This document shows positions 27,815 to 37,681 of a stretch of 64,000 nucleotides of DNA, in pieces (the first letter of the stretch is position 1; the number at the start of each line of letters is the position of its first letter). A program made the translations under genes and the position numbers. Below the pieces are notes generated by a model. That model was not told the DNA's origin. It saw nothing but the letters and a program-made list of their open reading frames with translations, and did not search any database. The stretch comes from Acidobacteriota bacterium (lineage in GTDB: Bacteria; Acidobacteriota; Blastocatellia; Pyrinomonadales; Pyrinomonadaceae), in NCBI GenBank assembly GCA_019242475.1, contig JAFAVK010000094.1, positions 59,197 through 123,196 on the forward strand, written 5' to 3'.

Positions 27815-28549
27815 ATGGATTCTGAGGCGAGGCCAGACGGGTCTGATTTGCGCGCGCGGGCCGTGGAAGTCATGGCCCGCATCGAGCGCGCGGCGCGGCG
27901 CGTGGGGCGCGACCCGGCGGCGGTAAAACTCGTCGCCGTCAGCAAGACGCACCCGGCCGCGCTCGTCCGAGAGGCAGCCGAGTCGGCGGGGCTCAGAGAG
28001 TTCGGCGAGAACCGCGTGCAGGAGGCCGAAGGGAAGATTGCCGAGTTGAGGGATGTGCCCGAGCTGCGCTGGCACCTCATCGGCCACCTCCAGCCGAACA
28101 AGGCGCGTAAGGCCGTGCGGCTCTTCGACCTGATTCATACGGTCGATAGTGCGTCGCTGGTCGAGCGGCTCGAACGCATCTGCGTCGAAGAAGGCCGCGA
28201 GAGGCTGGAGGTGCTCGCGCAGGTTGACCTCGCGGGCGAGGCCACGAAGAGCGGCGCAACCGAAGCGGAGCTGCCGGCGTTATTCGAATTGTTCGGGCGC
28301 TCTTCGCGCGTGCGCTGCAAGGGGCTAATGACGCTCCCGCCGTTCTTCGAAGAGGTCGAGCGGGTCAGGCCCTTCTTCCGGCGCCTGCGCGAACTCCGCG
28401 ACGAGTGGGAGGCGCGCGGCGCGTTCGGCGGAGAGGCGGGCGAGCTTTCGATGGGCATGAGTCACGACTACGAGGCGGCAATCGAGGAGGGCGCGACGCT
28501 CGTGCGCGTCGGCACGGCCGTCTTCGGGGAGAGGGGAGCGGCCCGTTAA
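27815..28549 (+). CDS. YggS-family PLP-binding protein
   Basis: The 244-residue protein belongs to the YggS/PLPBP family, single-domain alanine-racemase-like barrels that bind pyridoxal phosphate and control its homeostasis. The PLP lysine is in KLVAVSKTHP (near residue 45), and FGENRVQEA, WHLIGHLQPNK, GLMTLPP, and LSMGMSHDYEAAI follow in family order. It heads a plus-strand cluster with YggT, DUF167 and YebC, an arrangement often conserved in bacteria. A TTATAG -10-like element lies about 30 bp before the ATG. Confidence 0.95.
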   Translation: MDSEARPDGSDLRARAVEVMARIERAARRVGRDPAAVKLVAVSKTHPAALVREAAESAGLREFGENRVQEAEGKIAELRDVPELRWHLIGHLQPNKARKAVRLFDLIHTVDSASLVERLERICVEEGRERLEVLAQVDLAGEATKSGATEAELPALFELFGRSSRVRCKGLMTLPPFFEEVERVRPFFRRLRELRDEWEARGAFGGEAGELSMGMSHDYEAAIEEGATLVRVGTAVFGERGAAR

Positions 28550-28571
28550 CCCTTCGGGGCGCGAAGAGACG

Positions 28572-29255
28572 ATGAAAGCACTCGGGTTCTTACAGGCTCT
28601 TGATTCGATCATCCAGGTGCAGCAGAACAGCGCCATACGCGTCCTCGCCGCGGCCTTCCAGTTCATCTGGTATCTGGTCGTCGCCGTCATCGTCTCGGTC
28701 ATCGTGCTGATGATCGTGCGCTTCATCCTGAACTACGCCGACCTCAACCCCTTCAGCCGCCCCGTCATCCTCGTCCGGAGGCTGACCGACCCTTTCGTCA
28801 ACCCGGTGCGGCGCGCGCTAGCGGGGTTCGGCATCCAGCCCAACGGCGCGCCGCTGGTCGTCGTCCTGCTCTCGATCCTGCTCGGCTACTTCGTGCTGAT
28901 GCTGACGGCGAGCGTGCTCGACACCGTGGCGGGCATCTCCCTGAGCGTGACGGGCGTCAGCGCGGGCGGGGCGGTGGCGCTCCTGGGGTACGTCCTCTAC
29001 GGCGCGCTCTCGCTCTACGCGCTGCTCATCATGATCCGCATCATCTTCTCGTGGGGGCAGGTGAGCTACGGCAACCGTGTGATGCGCTTCCTCGTGAACG
29101 TGACCGACCCGCTGCTCCTGCCGCTGCGCCGGACGGTGCCGCCCATCGGCGTGTTCGACATCTCGCCCATCGTCGCCTTCATCATCATCTGGCTCTTCCA
29201 GGCCGCGATCCGCATGACCCTCCTGCGGGGCTGGCCCGTCAACTTCTTCATGTGA
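28572..29255 (+). CDS. YggT-family membrane protein
   Basis: The 227-residue protein carries two YggT units, each with paired transmembrane helices and the motif NPFSRPVILVRRLTDPFVNPVRR in the first and VTDPLLLPLRRTVPPIGVFDISPIVAF in the second. YggT proteins are linked to cell-division and osmotic phenotypes in other bacteria, but the mechanism is unclear. A longer N-terminal helix precedes the first unit. It lies 22 bp after YggS and 6 bp before the DUF167 gene. Confidence 0.93.
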   Translation: MKALGFLQALDSIIQVQQNSAIRVLAAAFQFIWYLVVAVIVSVIVLMIVRFILNYADLNPFSRPVILVRRLTDPFVNPVRRALAGFGIQPNGAPLVVVLLSILLGYFVLMLTASVLDTVAGISLSVTGVSAGGAVALLGYVLYGALSLYALLIMIRIIFSWGQVSYGNRVMRFLVNVTDPLLLPLRRTVPPIGVFDISPIVAFIIIWLFQAAIRMTLLRGWPVNFFM

Positions 29256-29261
29256 GGCGGC

Positions 29262-29552
29262 GTGCTCGAATTCAAAGAGCGTGACGGCACGCTCACCTTC
29301 GCGGTGCGCGTCGCGCCGCGCGCGTCGCAGACCGCGGCCGGGGGCGTCCACGACGGCGCGCTCAAAGTGCGCGTCGCGGCCCCGCCGGTCGAGGGCGCGG
29401 CCAACGCGGAGCTGGCGCGCTTCCTCGCGAAGAGCCTCGACGTCCCCGCGCGCGCGGTCGAGATCGTCGGCGGCCACGCGTCGAAGACGAAGCTCGTGCG
29501 CGTCGCGGGCGCGCGGCCCGCAGACCTCCTGCGGCTCGCGGCGGGCGGGTGA
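29262..29552 (+). CDS. DUF167/YggU-family protein
   Basis: This 96-residue protein (GTG start) has the DUF167 pattern: [32 protein letters not shown], and a final [11 protein letters not shown]. The function is unknown. The family commonly sits beside YggT, as here. Confidence 0.93.
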   Translation: MLEFKERDGTLTFAVRVAPRASQTAAGGVHDGALKVRVAAPPVEGAANAELARFLAKSLDVPARAVEIVGGHASKTKLVRVAGARPADLLRLAAGG

Positions 29553-29629
29553 ACAAAGCGCGGGCGTTGTGGTATATTTCCGACCCGCTTCTGGTTCGAC
29601 TTTCAAACTCAATCAAGGAACTCTTCAAG

Positions 29630-30373
29630 ATGTCCGGACACTCGAAATGGCACACAATCAAACACAAGAAGGGCGCGCTGGACGCCAAGCGCGGCAAGGT
29701 TTTCACCAAGCTGATTAAGGAGATTTCGGTCGCGGCGCGCACGGGCGGCGGCGACCCGGACGCCAACGCGCGCTTGCGCAAGGCCGTCTCCGACGCCAAG
29801 GGCGCCAACATGCCCAACGACACCATCGCGCGCGCCATCCGCCGCGGCACGGGCGCGGAGGAGGGCGTCAGCTATGAGGAGATCACCTACGAGGGCTACG
29901 GGCCGGGCGGCGTGGCCGTGATGGTCGATTCGATGACGGACAACCGCAACCGCACCGTCGCCGAAATCCGCCACATCTTCGGGAAGAACGGCGGCAACCT
30001 CGGCACGGCGGGCGCGGTCAACTGGATGTTCGAGAAGAAGGGTTACATCGTCGTCGCGAAGGAGGCGAAGCCCGAGGAGGAGCTGTTCGAGATCGTCACC
30101 GACGCGGGCGCGGAAGACCTGCGCGACGACGGCGACAACTTCGAGATCATCACCGCGCCCGACGACTTCGACGCCGTGCTCGAAGCGGTCAAGAAGGCCG
30201 GCATCGAGCCGCAGGTCGCCGAGGTCGAGATGGTGCCGAAGGAGTACAAGCGGCTCGAAGGCCAGGAGGCGCGCCAGATGCTCAAGCTGATGGAGGCGCT
30301 CGAAGACCACGACGACGTGCAGAAGGTCTCCGCCAACTTCGACATGGACGAGGCCGACATGGCCGGCGCATAA
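29630..30373 (+). CDS. YebC/PmpR-family transcriptional/translational regulator
   Basis: The 247-residue product begins [23 protein letters not shown], the typical YebC N terminus, and continues with the family's NAVAEIRH-like segment ([19 protein letters not shown]) and a C-terminal [10 protein letters not shown] region. YebC proteins bind DNA in some bacteria and assist ribosomes at polyproline stretches in others. The length is normal. The start is fixed by the conserved N terminus. A terminator follows. Confidence 0.96.
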   Translation: MSGHSKWHTIKHKKGALDAKRGKVFTKLIKEISVAARTGGGDPDANARLRKAVSDAKGANMPNDTIARAIRRGTGAEEGVSYEEITYEGYGPGGVAVMVDSMTDNRNRTVAEIRHIFGKNGGNLGTAGAVNWMFEKKGYIVVAKEAKPEEELFEIVTDAGAEDLRDDGDNFEIITAPDDFDAVLEAVKKAGIEPQVAEVEMVPKEYKRLEGQEARQMLKLMEALEDHDDVQKVSANFDMDEADMAGA

Positions 30374-30400
30374 GACGACGGGCAGGCTTCAAGCGTCGGG

Positions 30401-30433
30401 GCGGGCGCAGGCTTTTGGACGGCCTGCGCCCGC
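30401..30433 (+). terminator. Terminator after yebC-type gene
   Basis: GCGGGCGCAGGC (30401-30412) pairs fully with 30422-30433 across a nine-base loop, followed by TTCTTT. It lies between the YebC gene and the GH39 gene. Confidence 0.75.
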
Positions 30434-30460
30434 CTTCTTTCATCCGCCCCGGCAAACTTC

Positions 30461-32074
30461 ATGAGCACGAACTTCAGAAGGTTCCTCTCCGCGGCGCTCT
30501 GCGCGTGCGCGCTTCTTTGCGCGCACGCACACGCGCACGCCCAGGTCGCCCCGGCCCGCGTCATCTCGGCCGACTATCGACGGGTCGAGGGGGCGCGCGA
30601 CCGCTTCCCGCATCTGGTCGTCGGGGCGGGGCGCGCCGCCGAGGGCCTGCGCGCCGACTGGCAGCGCGACCTCGCGCTCGTCCGCCGCGAGTGCGGCTTC
30701 GAGTACGTGCGCTTCCACGGCCTGCTTCAGGACGAGCTGGGCGTCTACTCGGAAGACAGGCAGGGACGACCGGTCTACAACTTCCAGTACATCGACGCCG
30801 TCTATGACGCCGTTCTAGACGCGGGCGTGCGCCCGTTCGTCGAGTTCGGCTTCATGCCGCAGAGGATGGCGAGCGGCGAGAAGACGATCTTCTGGTGGAA
30901 GGGCAACATCACGCCGCCGCGCGACTACGCGAAGTGGGAGGCGCTCGTCCGCGCGCTCGTCGAGCACTGGACGGAGCGCTACGGACGGGAAGAGGTGCGG
31001 CGCTGGTACTTCGAGGTCTGGAACGAGCCGAACCTGAAAGACCTCTTCTGGTCGGGCGACCGGGACGAATACTTCAAGCTCTACGACGTGACAGCGCGCG
31101 CCGTCAAAAGCGTCTCGGCCGACTACCGCGTCGGCGGGCCGGCCACGGCGGGGCGCGGGTGGGTGCCGGAGATGATTAAGCACGCAACGGAGGCGCGCGT
31201 CCCCCTCGACTTCATCACCACGCACGACTACGGCGTGAGCGGCCGCGGCCTCGACGCTGAGGGCAACCAGCAGCTCTTCCTCGACCCCGCCCGGGACGCG
31301 ATTGTCTCGGGCGTCCGCGGCGTGCGCGCGCAGATCGAGGCGTCGGCGCTGCCGAACCTCCCGCTCCACTACACCGAGTGGAGCACGTCCTACTCGCCGC
31401 GCGACCCCGTCCACGACGCTTACATCTCGGCCGCCTACATCGTCTCGCGCCTCAAGGGCGCCGAAGGGCACGCCGACTCGATGTCCTACTGGACGTTCAC
31501 AGACATCTTCGAGGAGAACGGCCCCGTGCCCTCGCCCTTCCACGGCGGCTTCGGACTGATAAATTTTCAGGGCCTGCGCAAGCCCTCCTTCTACGCCTAC
31601 CAATTTCTGAACCGCCTGGGCGGGGAGGAGCTTGCTTCCGGCGACGCGGACAGTTGGGTCACGCGCGGCGGCGGCGGAGTGCAAGCGCTCTTCTGGAACT
31701 ACACGCCGCCGAAGACGGAGGAGAGCGACCAGGGCTACTTCAAGCGCGACCTGCCGTCGAAAGATTTGGGCGGGGTGCGCGTCTCGCTCTCGGGCCTGCC
31801 GCCCGGCAGCTACACGCTGAGCGTCTATCGCGTCGGCTACGGCGTGAACGACGTGTACACGGACTATCTCAAGATGGGCTCGCCGCCCGCCCTCACGCGC
31901 GAGCAGTTGCGCGCGCTCGCCGGGCGCAACGACGGAACGCCCGTGATGATCGCGCGCGTCGAGGTCAAAGCCTCCGCGCCGTTCGTACACGATCTGCCCA
32001 TGCGCGAAAACGACGTGTACCTCCTCACGCTGCTGCCCGCGTCGGCCAATAGAGACATGAAGAGGGGACGTTGA
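30461..32074 (+). CDS. Glycoside hydrolase family 39-type enzyme (beta-xylosidase-like), secreted
   Basis: The 537-residue protein has a signal peptide (about 1-28) and a TIM-barrel glycosidase domain. The acid/base glutamate is in WNEPN (Glu189) and the nucleophile in HYTEWS (Glu306), the GH39 pattern. GH39 enzymes remove xylose or iduronic acid from chains. A C-terminal beta-sandwich, about 380-530, completes the family architecture. It is the first of three exported glycosidases reading in the same direction, and its stop lies three bases before the next ATG. Confidence 0.88.
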   Translation: MSTNFRRFLSAALCACALLCAHAHAHAQVAPARVISADYRRVEGARDRFPHLVVGAGRAAEGLRADWQRDLALVRRECGFEYVRFHGLLQDELGVYSEDRQGRPVYNFQYIDAVYDAVLDAGVRPFVEFGFMPQRMASGEKTIFWWKGNITPPRDYAKWEALVRALVEHWTERYGREEVRRWYFEVWNEPNLKDLFWSGDRDEYFKLYDVTARAVKSVSADYRVGGPATAGRGWVPEMIKHATEARVPLDFITTHDYGVSGRGLDAEGNQQLFLDPARDAIVSGVRGVRAQIEASALPNLPLHYTEWSTSYSPRDPVHDAYISAAYIVSRLKGAEGHADSMSYWTFTDIFEENGPVPSPFHGGFGLINFQGLRKPSFYAYQFLNRLGGEELASGDADSWVTRGGGGVQALFWNYTPPKTEESDQGYFKRDLPSKDLGGVRVSLSGLPPGSYTLSVYRVGYGVNDVYTDYLKMGSPPALTREQLRALAGRNDGTPVMIARVEVKASAPFVHDLPMRENDVYLLTLLPASANRDMKRGR

Positions 32075-32077
32075 CAC

Positions 32078-33478
32078 ATGCTCCGACAGGCACACACGAC
32101 GCCGTCGCGGCCGAGACTCCAGCCCCTGCTGTTCGTCGCCCTGCTCCTGGTCTGTGCCGCGGCGCGCGGCGTCGAGGCTCAGACTCCCACGTTCCAACGC
32201 TGGGCGCCGCAGCCCCCGATGGGCTGGAACAGTTGGGACTCATTCGCCACCACGGTCAACGAGGCGCAGGCCCGCGCGCAAGCGGACTTCATGGCCGAGC
32301 GCCTGAAGCGCTACGGCTGGCAGTACGTCGTCGTGGACATACAGTGGTACGAGCCGGAGGCGAAGGGCTACGACTACCGCAAGGGCGCGAAGCTGTCGAT
32401 GGACGAGTGGGGGCGCCTGTGGCCCGCCGTCAACCGCTTCCCGACGGCCGCGGGCGGCGCCGGGTTCAAGGCGCTCGCCGACTACGTCCACCGCAGGGGG
32501 CTCAAGTTCGGCATCCACCTCATGCGCGGCATCCCGCGCCAGGCCGTCGAGCAGAACACGCAGGTTTTGGGCACGCGCTTCCGCGCGGCCGACATCGCCG
32601 ACACGTCGAGCACCTGCCCCTGGAACACGGACATGTACGGCGTGGACACGTCGAAGCCCGGCGCGCAGGAGTATTACGACTCGGTCTTCGAGCTTTTGGC
32701 CGGGTGGGGCGTTGACTTCGTCAAGGTGGACGACATCAGCCGCCCCTACCATCGCGCGGAGATCGAGGCCGTCCGCACGGCCATCGACCGCACGCGCCGT
32801 CCGATGGTCTTGAGCCTTTCGCCCGGCGAGACGCCGCTCGAAGCGGGCGCGCACGTCGAGACGCACGCGAACATGTGGCGCGTGAGCGACGACTTCTGGG
32901 ACACGTGGCCGTCTCTGCTTGAGCAGTTCGAGCGCCTCCACAAGTGGACGGAGTTTCGCGGCCCCGGCCACTTCCCGGACGCCGACATGCTCCCGCTCGG
33001 CAGCATCGACATGGGGCGCAGGGCGACGAGGTTCACGAGGGACGAGCAGTACACGCTGCTGACGCTCTGGGCCGTCGCGCGCTCGCCGCTCATCTTCGGC
33101 GGCGACCTGACGAAGATGGACGACTTCACGCTCTCGCTCCTCACCGACGAGGAGGTGTTGGCGGTTGACCAGAACAGCAACGGCAACCGGCAGCTCTTCC
33201 GCGACGGCGGATTCGTCGCCTGGGTCGCAGACGTGCCGCGCTCGCGCGACAGGTACCTCGCCGTCTTCAACACGAATGACGGGCCGCGGCCACCCGCGGA
33301 CGGCCCCGGGAGTTCGAAGGTGTCGGTCAAACTCTCCGACCTCGGCTTCAAGGGTACGTGCCGCGTCCGCGACCTTTGGCTCAAGAAAGAGCTTGGGAAG
33401 TTCAAGGGAGAGTTCGCGCCCGAAATTAACTGGCACGGGGCCGGGCTCTACCGCGTGTCAGGGTCACCGGGTCAGTAG
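32078..33478 (+). CDS. Glycoside hydrolase family 27-type alpha-galactosidase, secreted
   Basis: The 466-residue protein has a signal peptide (to about residue 35) and then PPMGWNSWDSF, the GH27 hallmark. The catalytic nucleophile is Asp218 in DFVKVDD, and the acid/base is the aspartate of VSDDFW near 271. GH27 enzymes cleave alpha-galactosides, and some act on beta-L-arabinopyranosides. Residues from about 370 form the C-terminal beta domain. It lies between the GH39 and GH3 genes, so a shared plant or microbial polysaccharide is the likely target. Confidence 0.92.
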   Translation: MLRQAHTTPSRPRLQPLLFVALLLVCAAARGVEAQTPTFQRWAPQPPMGWNSWDSFATTVNEAQARAQADFMAERLKRYGWQYVVVDIQWYEPEAKGYDYRKGAKLSMDEWGRLWPAVNRFPTAAGGAGFKALADYVHRRGLKFGIHLMRGIPRQAVEQNTQVLGTRFRAADIADTSSTCPWNTDMYGVDTSKPGAQEYYDSVFELLAGWGVDFVKVDDISRPYHRAEIEAVRTAIDRTRRPMVLSLSPGETPLEAGAHVETHANMWRVSDDFWDTWPSLLEQFERLHKWTEFRGPGHFPDADMLPLGSIDMGRRATRFTRDEQYTLLTLWAVARSPLIFGGDLTKMDDFTLSLLTDEEVLAVDQNSNGNRQLFRDGGFVAWVADVPRSRDRYLAVFNTNDGPRPPADGPGSSKVSVKLSDLGFKGTCRVRDLWLKKELGKFKGEFAPEINWHGAGLYRVSGSPGQ

Positions 33479-33513
33479 GTGGTACAGACCTTCATCACGT
33501 CGAAAGGGCAAAC

Positions 33514-36165
33514 ATGAAACGTCTTCGCCGCGCCGTCTCGCTCGCGCTCGTCATCAACCTTTGTCTTCTGCTCGTCGCACCGGCCGTCGGTCAGGTGCAG
33601 CAGAGGCCGCCGTACCTCGACCCGTCGCTTCCCATCGACAGGCGCGTCGCAGACCTCGTCTCGCGGATGACGCTCGAAGAGAAGGTCGCGCAGATGATGA
33701 ACGCCGCGCCCGCCATCCCGCGCCTCGGCATCCCCGAGTACGACTGGTGGAACGAGGCGCTGCACGGCGTCGCCTTCTCCGGCGTCGCGACGGTCTTCCC
33801 GCAGGCCGTCGGGCTAGGCGCGACCTTCGACCCGCCGCTCGTCGGCCGCGTCGCCTCGGTCATCTCGACGGAGGCGCGCGCCAAGTACCACGAGGCGCAG
33901 CGGCAGGGCAACCGCGAGCGCTTCCACGGCCTCACGTTCTGGTCGCCGAACATCAACATCTTCCGCGACCCGCGCTGGGGCCGCGGCCAGGAGACCTACG
34001 GCGAAGACCCTTACCTGACGGGCCGGCTCGGCGTCGCCTTCGTGAAGGGTTTGCAGGGCGACGACCCGAAGTATCTGAAGGTCGTCTCGACTCCTAAACA
34101 CTACGCCGTGCATTCCGGCCCGGAGCCGGAGCGCCACCGCTTCGACGCCGCGGCGACGGAGCGCGACCTGCGCGAGACCTACACGCCCGCGTTCCGCGCC
34201 GCGGTCACGGAAGGCCGGGCGGCCTCCGTCATGTGCGCCTACAACCGCATCAACGGCGAGCCCGCCTGCGCCAACACGCACCTCCTCGGCGACCTCCTGC
34301 GCGGCGAGTGGGGCTTCGGCGGCTACGTCGTCTCCGACTGCGGCGCCATCGAAGACATCTACCGGCGGCACCAGTTCGTGAAGACCGCCGAGGAGGCTTC
34401 GGCGATAGCCGTGAAGAGGGGCACCGACATCGAGTGCGGCGACACCTACCGCGCCCTCGTCGCCGCCGTGAAGCAGGGGTTGATTGCCGAGAGCGAGATC
34501 GACACGGCGGTCAAGCGTCTCTTCGAGGCGCGCTTCCGGCTCGGGATGTTCGACCCGCCGGAGATGGTGCCGTACGCGCAGATTCCTTTCTCGGCGAACG
34601 ACTCGCCCGAGCACCGCCGGCTCGCGCTCGAAGCCGCGCGCGAGTCCATCGTGCTGCTCAAGAACGAAAAGAACACGCTGCCGCTCAGGAAGGACTTGAA
34701 GAGCATCGCCGTCATCGGCCCGAACGCCGACGAAGTGCAGGTGATGCTCGGCAACTACAACGGCCAGCCGTCGCGCGCCACCACGCCGCTCGAAGGCATC
34801 CGCCAGCACGTCTCGCCGGGAACGAAGGTGCTGCACGCGCAGGGGACGACGCTGACGGAGGTCTCGGTCGTCCCCGTCCCGGCCTCCGCGCTGCGCGGGC
34901 TGAAGGCAGAGTTCTTCTCAAACCGAAAGCTCGAAGGCGCGCCCGTGCTGACGCGCGACGACGAGGCGGTGAACTTCGACTGGGGCATGAACGGCCCCGC
35001 GCCCGGCCTCCCGGCCGACGACTTCTCCGCGCGCTGGACGGGCAAGCTCGTGCCGTCCGTCTCAGGCAAGTACCGCCTCGGCGCGACCGCGGACGACGGC
35101 CTGCGCGTCTACCTCGACGGGAAGTTGATCGCGGAGGACTGGACGGAGCACGCCCCAACGACACGTACGGGCGAGGTCACGCTCGAAGCGGGCAGGAGCT
35201 ACGACCTGAAGTTCGAATACTACGAGGGGCGCATCGGCGCCGTGGCGAAGCTCGTGTGGCAGCCGCCCGCGCAGGCGGCCGGCTCGCCCTACGCGGAGGC
35301 CGTAGACTTGGCGAAGCAGGCCGACGCGGTGGTGCTCGTCCTCGGTCTCTCTTCGCAGCTCGAAGGCGAGGAGATGACCGTGCGCGAGCCCGGCTTCAAG
35401 GGCGGCGACCGCACCGACATCAACCTGCCCGCGCGCCAGCAGGCGCTGCTCGAAGCGGTCGCCGCGACGGGCAAGCCGGTCGTGCTCGTCTTGATGTCCG
35501 GGAGCGCGCTCGCGGTCAACTGGGCCGACGCGCACGTCGGCGCCATCGTGCAGGCCTGGTATCCGGGCGAGGAGGGCGGGGCGGCGCTGGCCGACGTGCT
35601 CTTCGGCGACTACAACCCGGCCGGGCGTCTGCCCGTCACCTTCTACAAGTCGGTCGAGCAGTTGCCCACGTTCGAGAGTTACGCGATGGAGGGGCGCACG
35701 TACCGCTTCTTCAAAGGTCAGCCGCTCTACCCGTTCGGCCACGGCCTGAGCTACACGCGGTTCAGGTACTCGGGGCTGACCGTCTCGTCCCCGCGCGTCT
35801 CGCCGACCGACAAGGTGACGGTGAGCGCGACGGTCGAGAACGTCGGACGCGTCGAGGGCGACGAGGTTGTGCAGCTCTACTTGACGGAATCGGAGGCGTC
35901 GGTGCGCGTGCCTTTGCGTTCGCTCGCGGGCGTCGAGCGCTTGCACCTGAAGCCGGGCGAGAAGCGCGTGGTGAGTTTCACGCTCGACCCGCGCCAGCTC
36001 GCCGTCATCAAGGACGACGGCCGCGCGGTCGTCGAGCCGGGAGAGTTCAGGGTGACCGTCGGCGGCAAGCAGCCCGGCTTCTCCGGCACGGCCGACGCGG
36101 CGACGACCTCCTTCGTCGAAGGGCGCTTCAAGGTCGAGGGCACACCGACGGAGTTGAAGCGCTGA
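33514..36165 (+). CDS. Glycoside hydrolase family 3 enzyme with inserted PA14 domain, secreted
   Basis: This 883-residue protein has a signal peptide (about 1-26), an N-terminal GH3 barrel with the nucleophile Asp275 in VVSDCGAIED, and a GH3 C-terminal domain. A PA14 domain is inserted from about residue 460 to 595 (LKAEFFSNRKLEG, ADDGLRVYLDGK). A fibronectin-III-like domain ends the protein. The KHYAVHSGPE motif and DWWNEALHGVA resemble beta-xylosidase/arabinosidase members. PA14 insertions shape the substrate pocket in related enzymes. It is the third gene of the operon. Confidence 0.93.
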   Translation: MKRLRRAVSLALVINLCLLLVAPAVGQVQQRPPYLDPSLPIDRRVADLVSRMTLEEKVAQMMNAAPAIPRLGIPEYDWWNEALHGVAFSGVATVFPQAVGLGATFDPPLVGRVASVISTEARAKYHEAQRQGNRERFHGLTFWSPNINIFRDPRWGRGQETYGEDPYLTGRLGVAFVKGLQGDDPKYLKVVSTPKHYAVHSGPEPERHRFDAAATERDLRETYTPAFRAAVTEGRAASVMCAYNRINGEPACANTHLLGDLLRGEWGFGGYVVSDCGAIEDIYRRHQFVKTAEEASAIAVKRGTDIECGDTYRALVAAVKQGLIAESEIDTAVKRLFEARFRLGMFDPPEMVPYAQIPFSANDSPEHRRLALEAARESIVLLKNEKNTLPLRKDLKSIAVIGPNADEVQVMLGNYNGQPSRATTPLEGIRQHVSPGTKVLHAQGTTLTEVSVVPVPASALRGLKAEFFSNRKLEGAPVLTRDDEAVNFDWGMNGPAPGLPADDFSARWTGKLVPSVSGKYRLGATADDGLRVYLDGKLIAEDWTEHAPTTRTGEVTLEAGRSYDLKFEYYEGRIGAVAKLVWQPPAQAAGSPYAEAVDLAKQADAVVLVLGLSSQLEGEEMTVREPGFKGGDRTDINLPARQQALLEAVAATGKPVVLVLMSGSALAVNWADAHVGAIVQAWYPGEEGGAALADVLFGDYNPAGRLPVTFYKSVEQLPTFESYAMEGRTYRFFKGQPLYPFGHGLSYTRFRYSGLTVSSPRVSPTDKVTVSATVENVGRVEGDEVVQLYLTESEASVRVPLRSLAGVERLHLKPGEKRVVSFTLDPRQLAVIKDDGRAVVEPGEFRVTVGGKQPGFSGTADAATTSFVEGRFKVEGTPTELKR

Positions 36166-36213
36166 CAGACGCCCGGCCGCCTGATTGTTGATGCGCACAC
36201 GGCGTGGCTGGTG

Positions 36214-36219
36214 TATAAA
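36214..36219 (+). promoter_or_regulatory. TATAAA -10 element before ruvC
   Basis: TATAAA with an upstream GTG (extended -10) ends five bases before the GTG start codon at 36225, so the ruvC transcript would be leaderless or nearly so. Confidence 0.45.
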
Positions 36220-36224
36220 GGCGC

Positions 36225-36785
36225 GTGCGAGTTCTAGGGATAGACCCGGGGAGCGAGACGACGGGGTGGGGCGTGGTCGAGGGCGACGCGCGTCGCTACC
36301 GACTCGTTGACTTCGGCACGGTGAAGGCCAACCCGCGGGAGCGCTTCGCGGCGCGGCTGCTGAAGATAAGCAACGGCGTCGAGGCCCTCGTCGAAAAGTT
36401 CCGCCCCGACGTGTGCGCCGTCGAGGAGGCGTTCTTCGCGGTCAACGCGCAGACGGCGCTCAAACTCGGGCACGTGCGCGGCGTGGTGCTGCTCGCGGCC
36501 GAGCGCGCGGGCGTCGAGATCGCGGAGTACGCGCCGCGGCTCGTCAAGCAGACGGTGGTCGGCTACGGCGCGGCCGAGAAGCAGCAGGTGCAGGAGATGA
36601 TGCGCGTGCTGCTCAAGCTCAAGGAGCCGCCCGCGCCCTTCGACGCCTCCGACGCGCTGGCCGTCGCCGTCACGCATCTCCACCACGCGGGCCGCCCCGA
36701 AGTCTCGAAAGGCAAGACGGCGCCCGCGCACGCCAAGCTCGAAGCGCTCCTCGCCGCGAACCCGCGCCGCCGCGCGCCGCGTTAG
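36225..36785 (+). CDS. ruvC: Holliday junction endonuclease RuvC
   Basis: RuvC resolves Holliday junctions in recombination. The 186-residue protein (GTG start) shows the first catalytic aspartate in VLGIDPGSETTGWG, the glutamate in AVEEAFFAVN, and two further acidic residues in FDASDALAVAVTH. The length and motifs are standard. RuvA and RuvB genes are not in the window. The C-terminal 20 residues are a basic extension. No ribosome site is visible, consistent with leaderless initiation. Confidence 0.95.
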   Translation: MRVLGIDPGSETTGWGVVEGDARRYRLVDFGTVKANPRERFAARLLKISNGVEALVEKFRPDVCAVEEAFFAVNAQTALKLGHVRGVVLLAAERAGVEIAEYAPRLVKQTVVGYGAAEKQQVQEMMRVLLKLKEPPAPFDASDALAVAVTHLHHAGRPEVSKGKTAPAHAKLEALLAANPRRRAPR

Positions 36786-36882
36786 AGACGCGAAGGCGTA
36801 GAGCCTTTCAACATTTTCGTTCCGCCGCTTAACCCCTCCGCCAAGGGCTAACCTCAACCCGTCCCGACGAAGGAGGGAGGCC

Positions 36883-37632
36883 ATGCCTCATCATTTTCGA
36901 CCGTCAGTTTTTGTCAAACGACTCGCCGCCGCGGCGTTCGTCCTGCTCTTAATCCCTTCTGCCGCCGAGGCGCAGAGAAAACGACGGGCGCCCGCCGGAG
37001 GGAGCGCGGCCGTCGTCGTGGATGAGCGACTCGCGGCGCTGCGCGACGCGCCGCGGCCGACGGCCGACCTCATCCGGCGTCTGGGCCGCGGCCGCCTCGT
37101 GGCCGTCGCGGGCGAGCGCGCGTCGGGCGGCGTGACCTACCTGCGCGTGCTGGTGACGAGCCGCACGGGCGGCTGGCTTCAGTCCGAAGCGGTCGTCCGC
37201 CCCGCGCGCGCGGGCGACGACGCGCGCCTGCTGCGGCTCGTGCGCGGCTCCGCGGACTTCGACCGGCTCGCGCGCGCACGCCTGCTGCTCGAAACGTTCC
37301 CGCGCTCGACGCTGCGCCCGGCCGCGCTGCTGATCCTCGGCGACGCCGCGGCCGAAGCGGCCGAACGCCTGACGCGCGAGGCGCGCCGCCGCCTCAACCC
37401 CGCCGAGATGCAGGCGGGCGGCGCGCCCGTCTCAAGCTACTACCTCAACTACAACGGGCTCGACCGCTACCGCCGCCTCGGCGTCGTCTTCGACTTCGAC
37501 CCCGCTTCGAATAGTTACCGCTACGACGGCGCCGCCTTCCGCGAAATCCTCCGCCGCCACCCGCGCGCGCCAGAGGCCGCCGAGGCGCGCCGCCGCCTCG
37601 CAGCTCAAAGGGGCGGTGATTTTTATCCTTAA
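36883..37632 (+). CDS. Secreted protein with SH3-like domain
   Basis: The 249-residue product has a signal peptide (about 1-31) and a segment from about 46 to 105 with the pattern of a bacterial SH3 domain (LAALRDAPRPTADLIRRLGRGRLVAVAGE). The C-terminal half is helical, ending APEAAEARRRLAAQ, which resembles a TPR-like repeat. It probably acts in the periplasm. The exact role is unknown. Confidence 0.65.
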   Translation: MPHHFRPSVFVKRLAAAAFVLLLIPSAAEAQRKRRAPAGGSAAVVVDERLAALRDAPRPTADLIRRLGRGRLVAVAGERASGGVTYLRVLVTSRTGGWLQSEAVVRPARAGDDARLLRLVRGSADFDRLARARLLLETFPRSTLRPAALLILGDAAAEAAERLTREARRRLNPAEMQAGGAPVSSYYLNYNGLDRYRRLGVVFDFDPASNSYRYDGAAFREILRRHPRAPEAAEARRRLAAQRGGDFYP

Positions 37633-37681
37633 CAATCGGGCGGATGATGTATATGATGCAGACCCTCAGAAGAGGCCCTTG

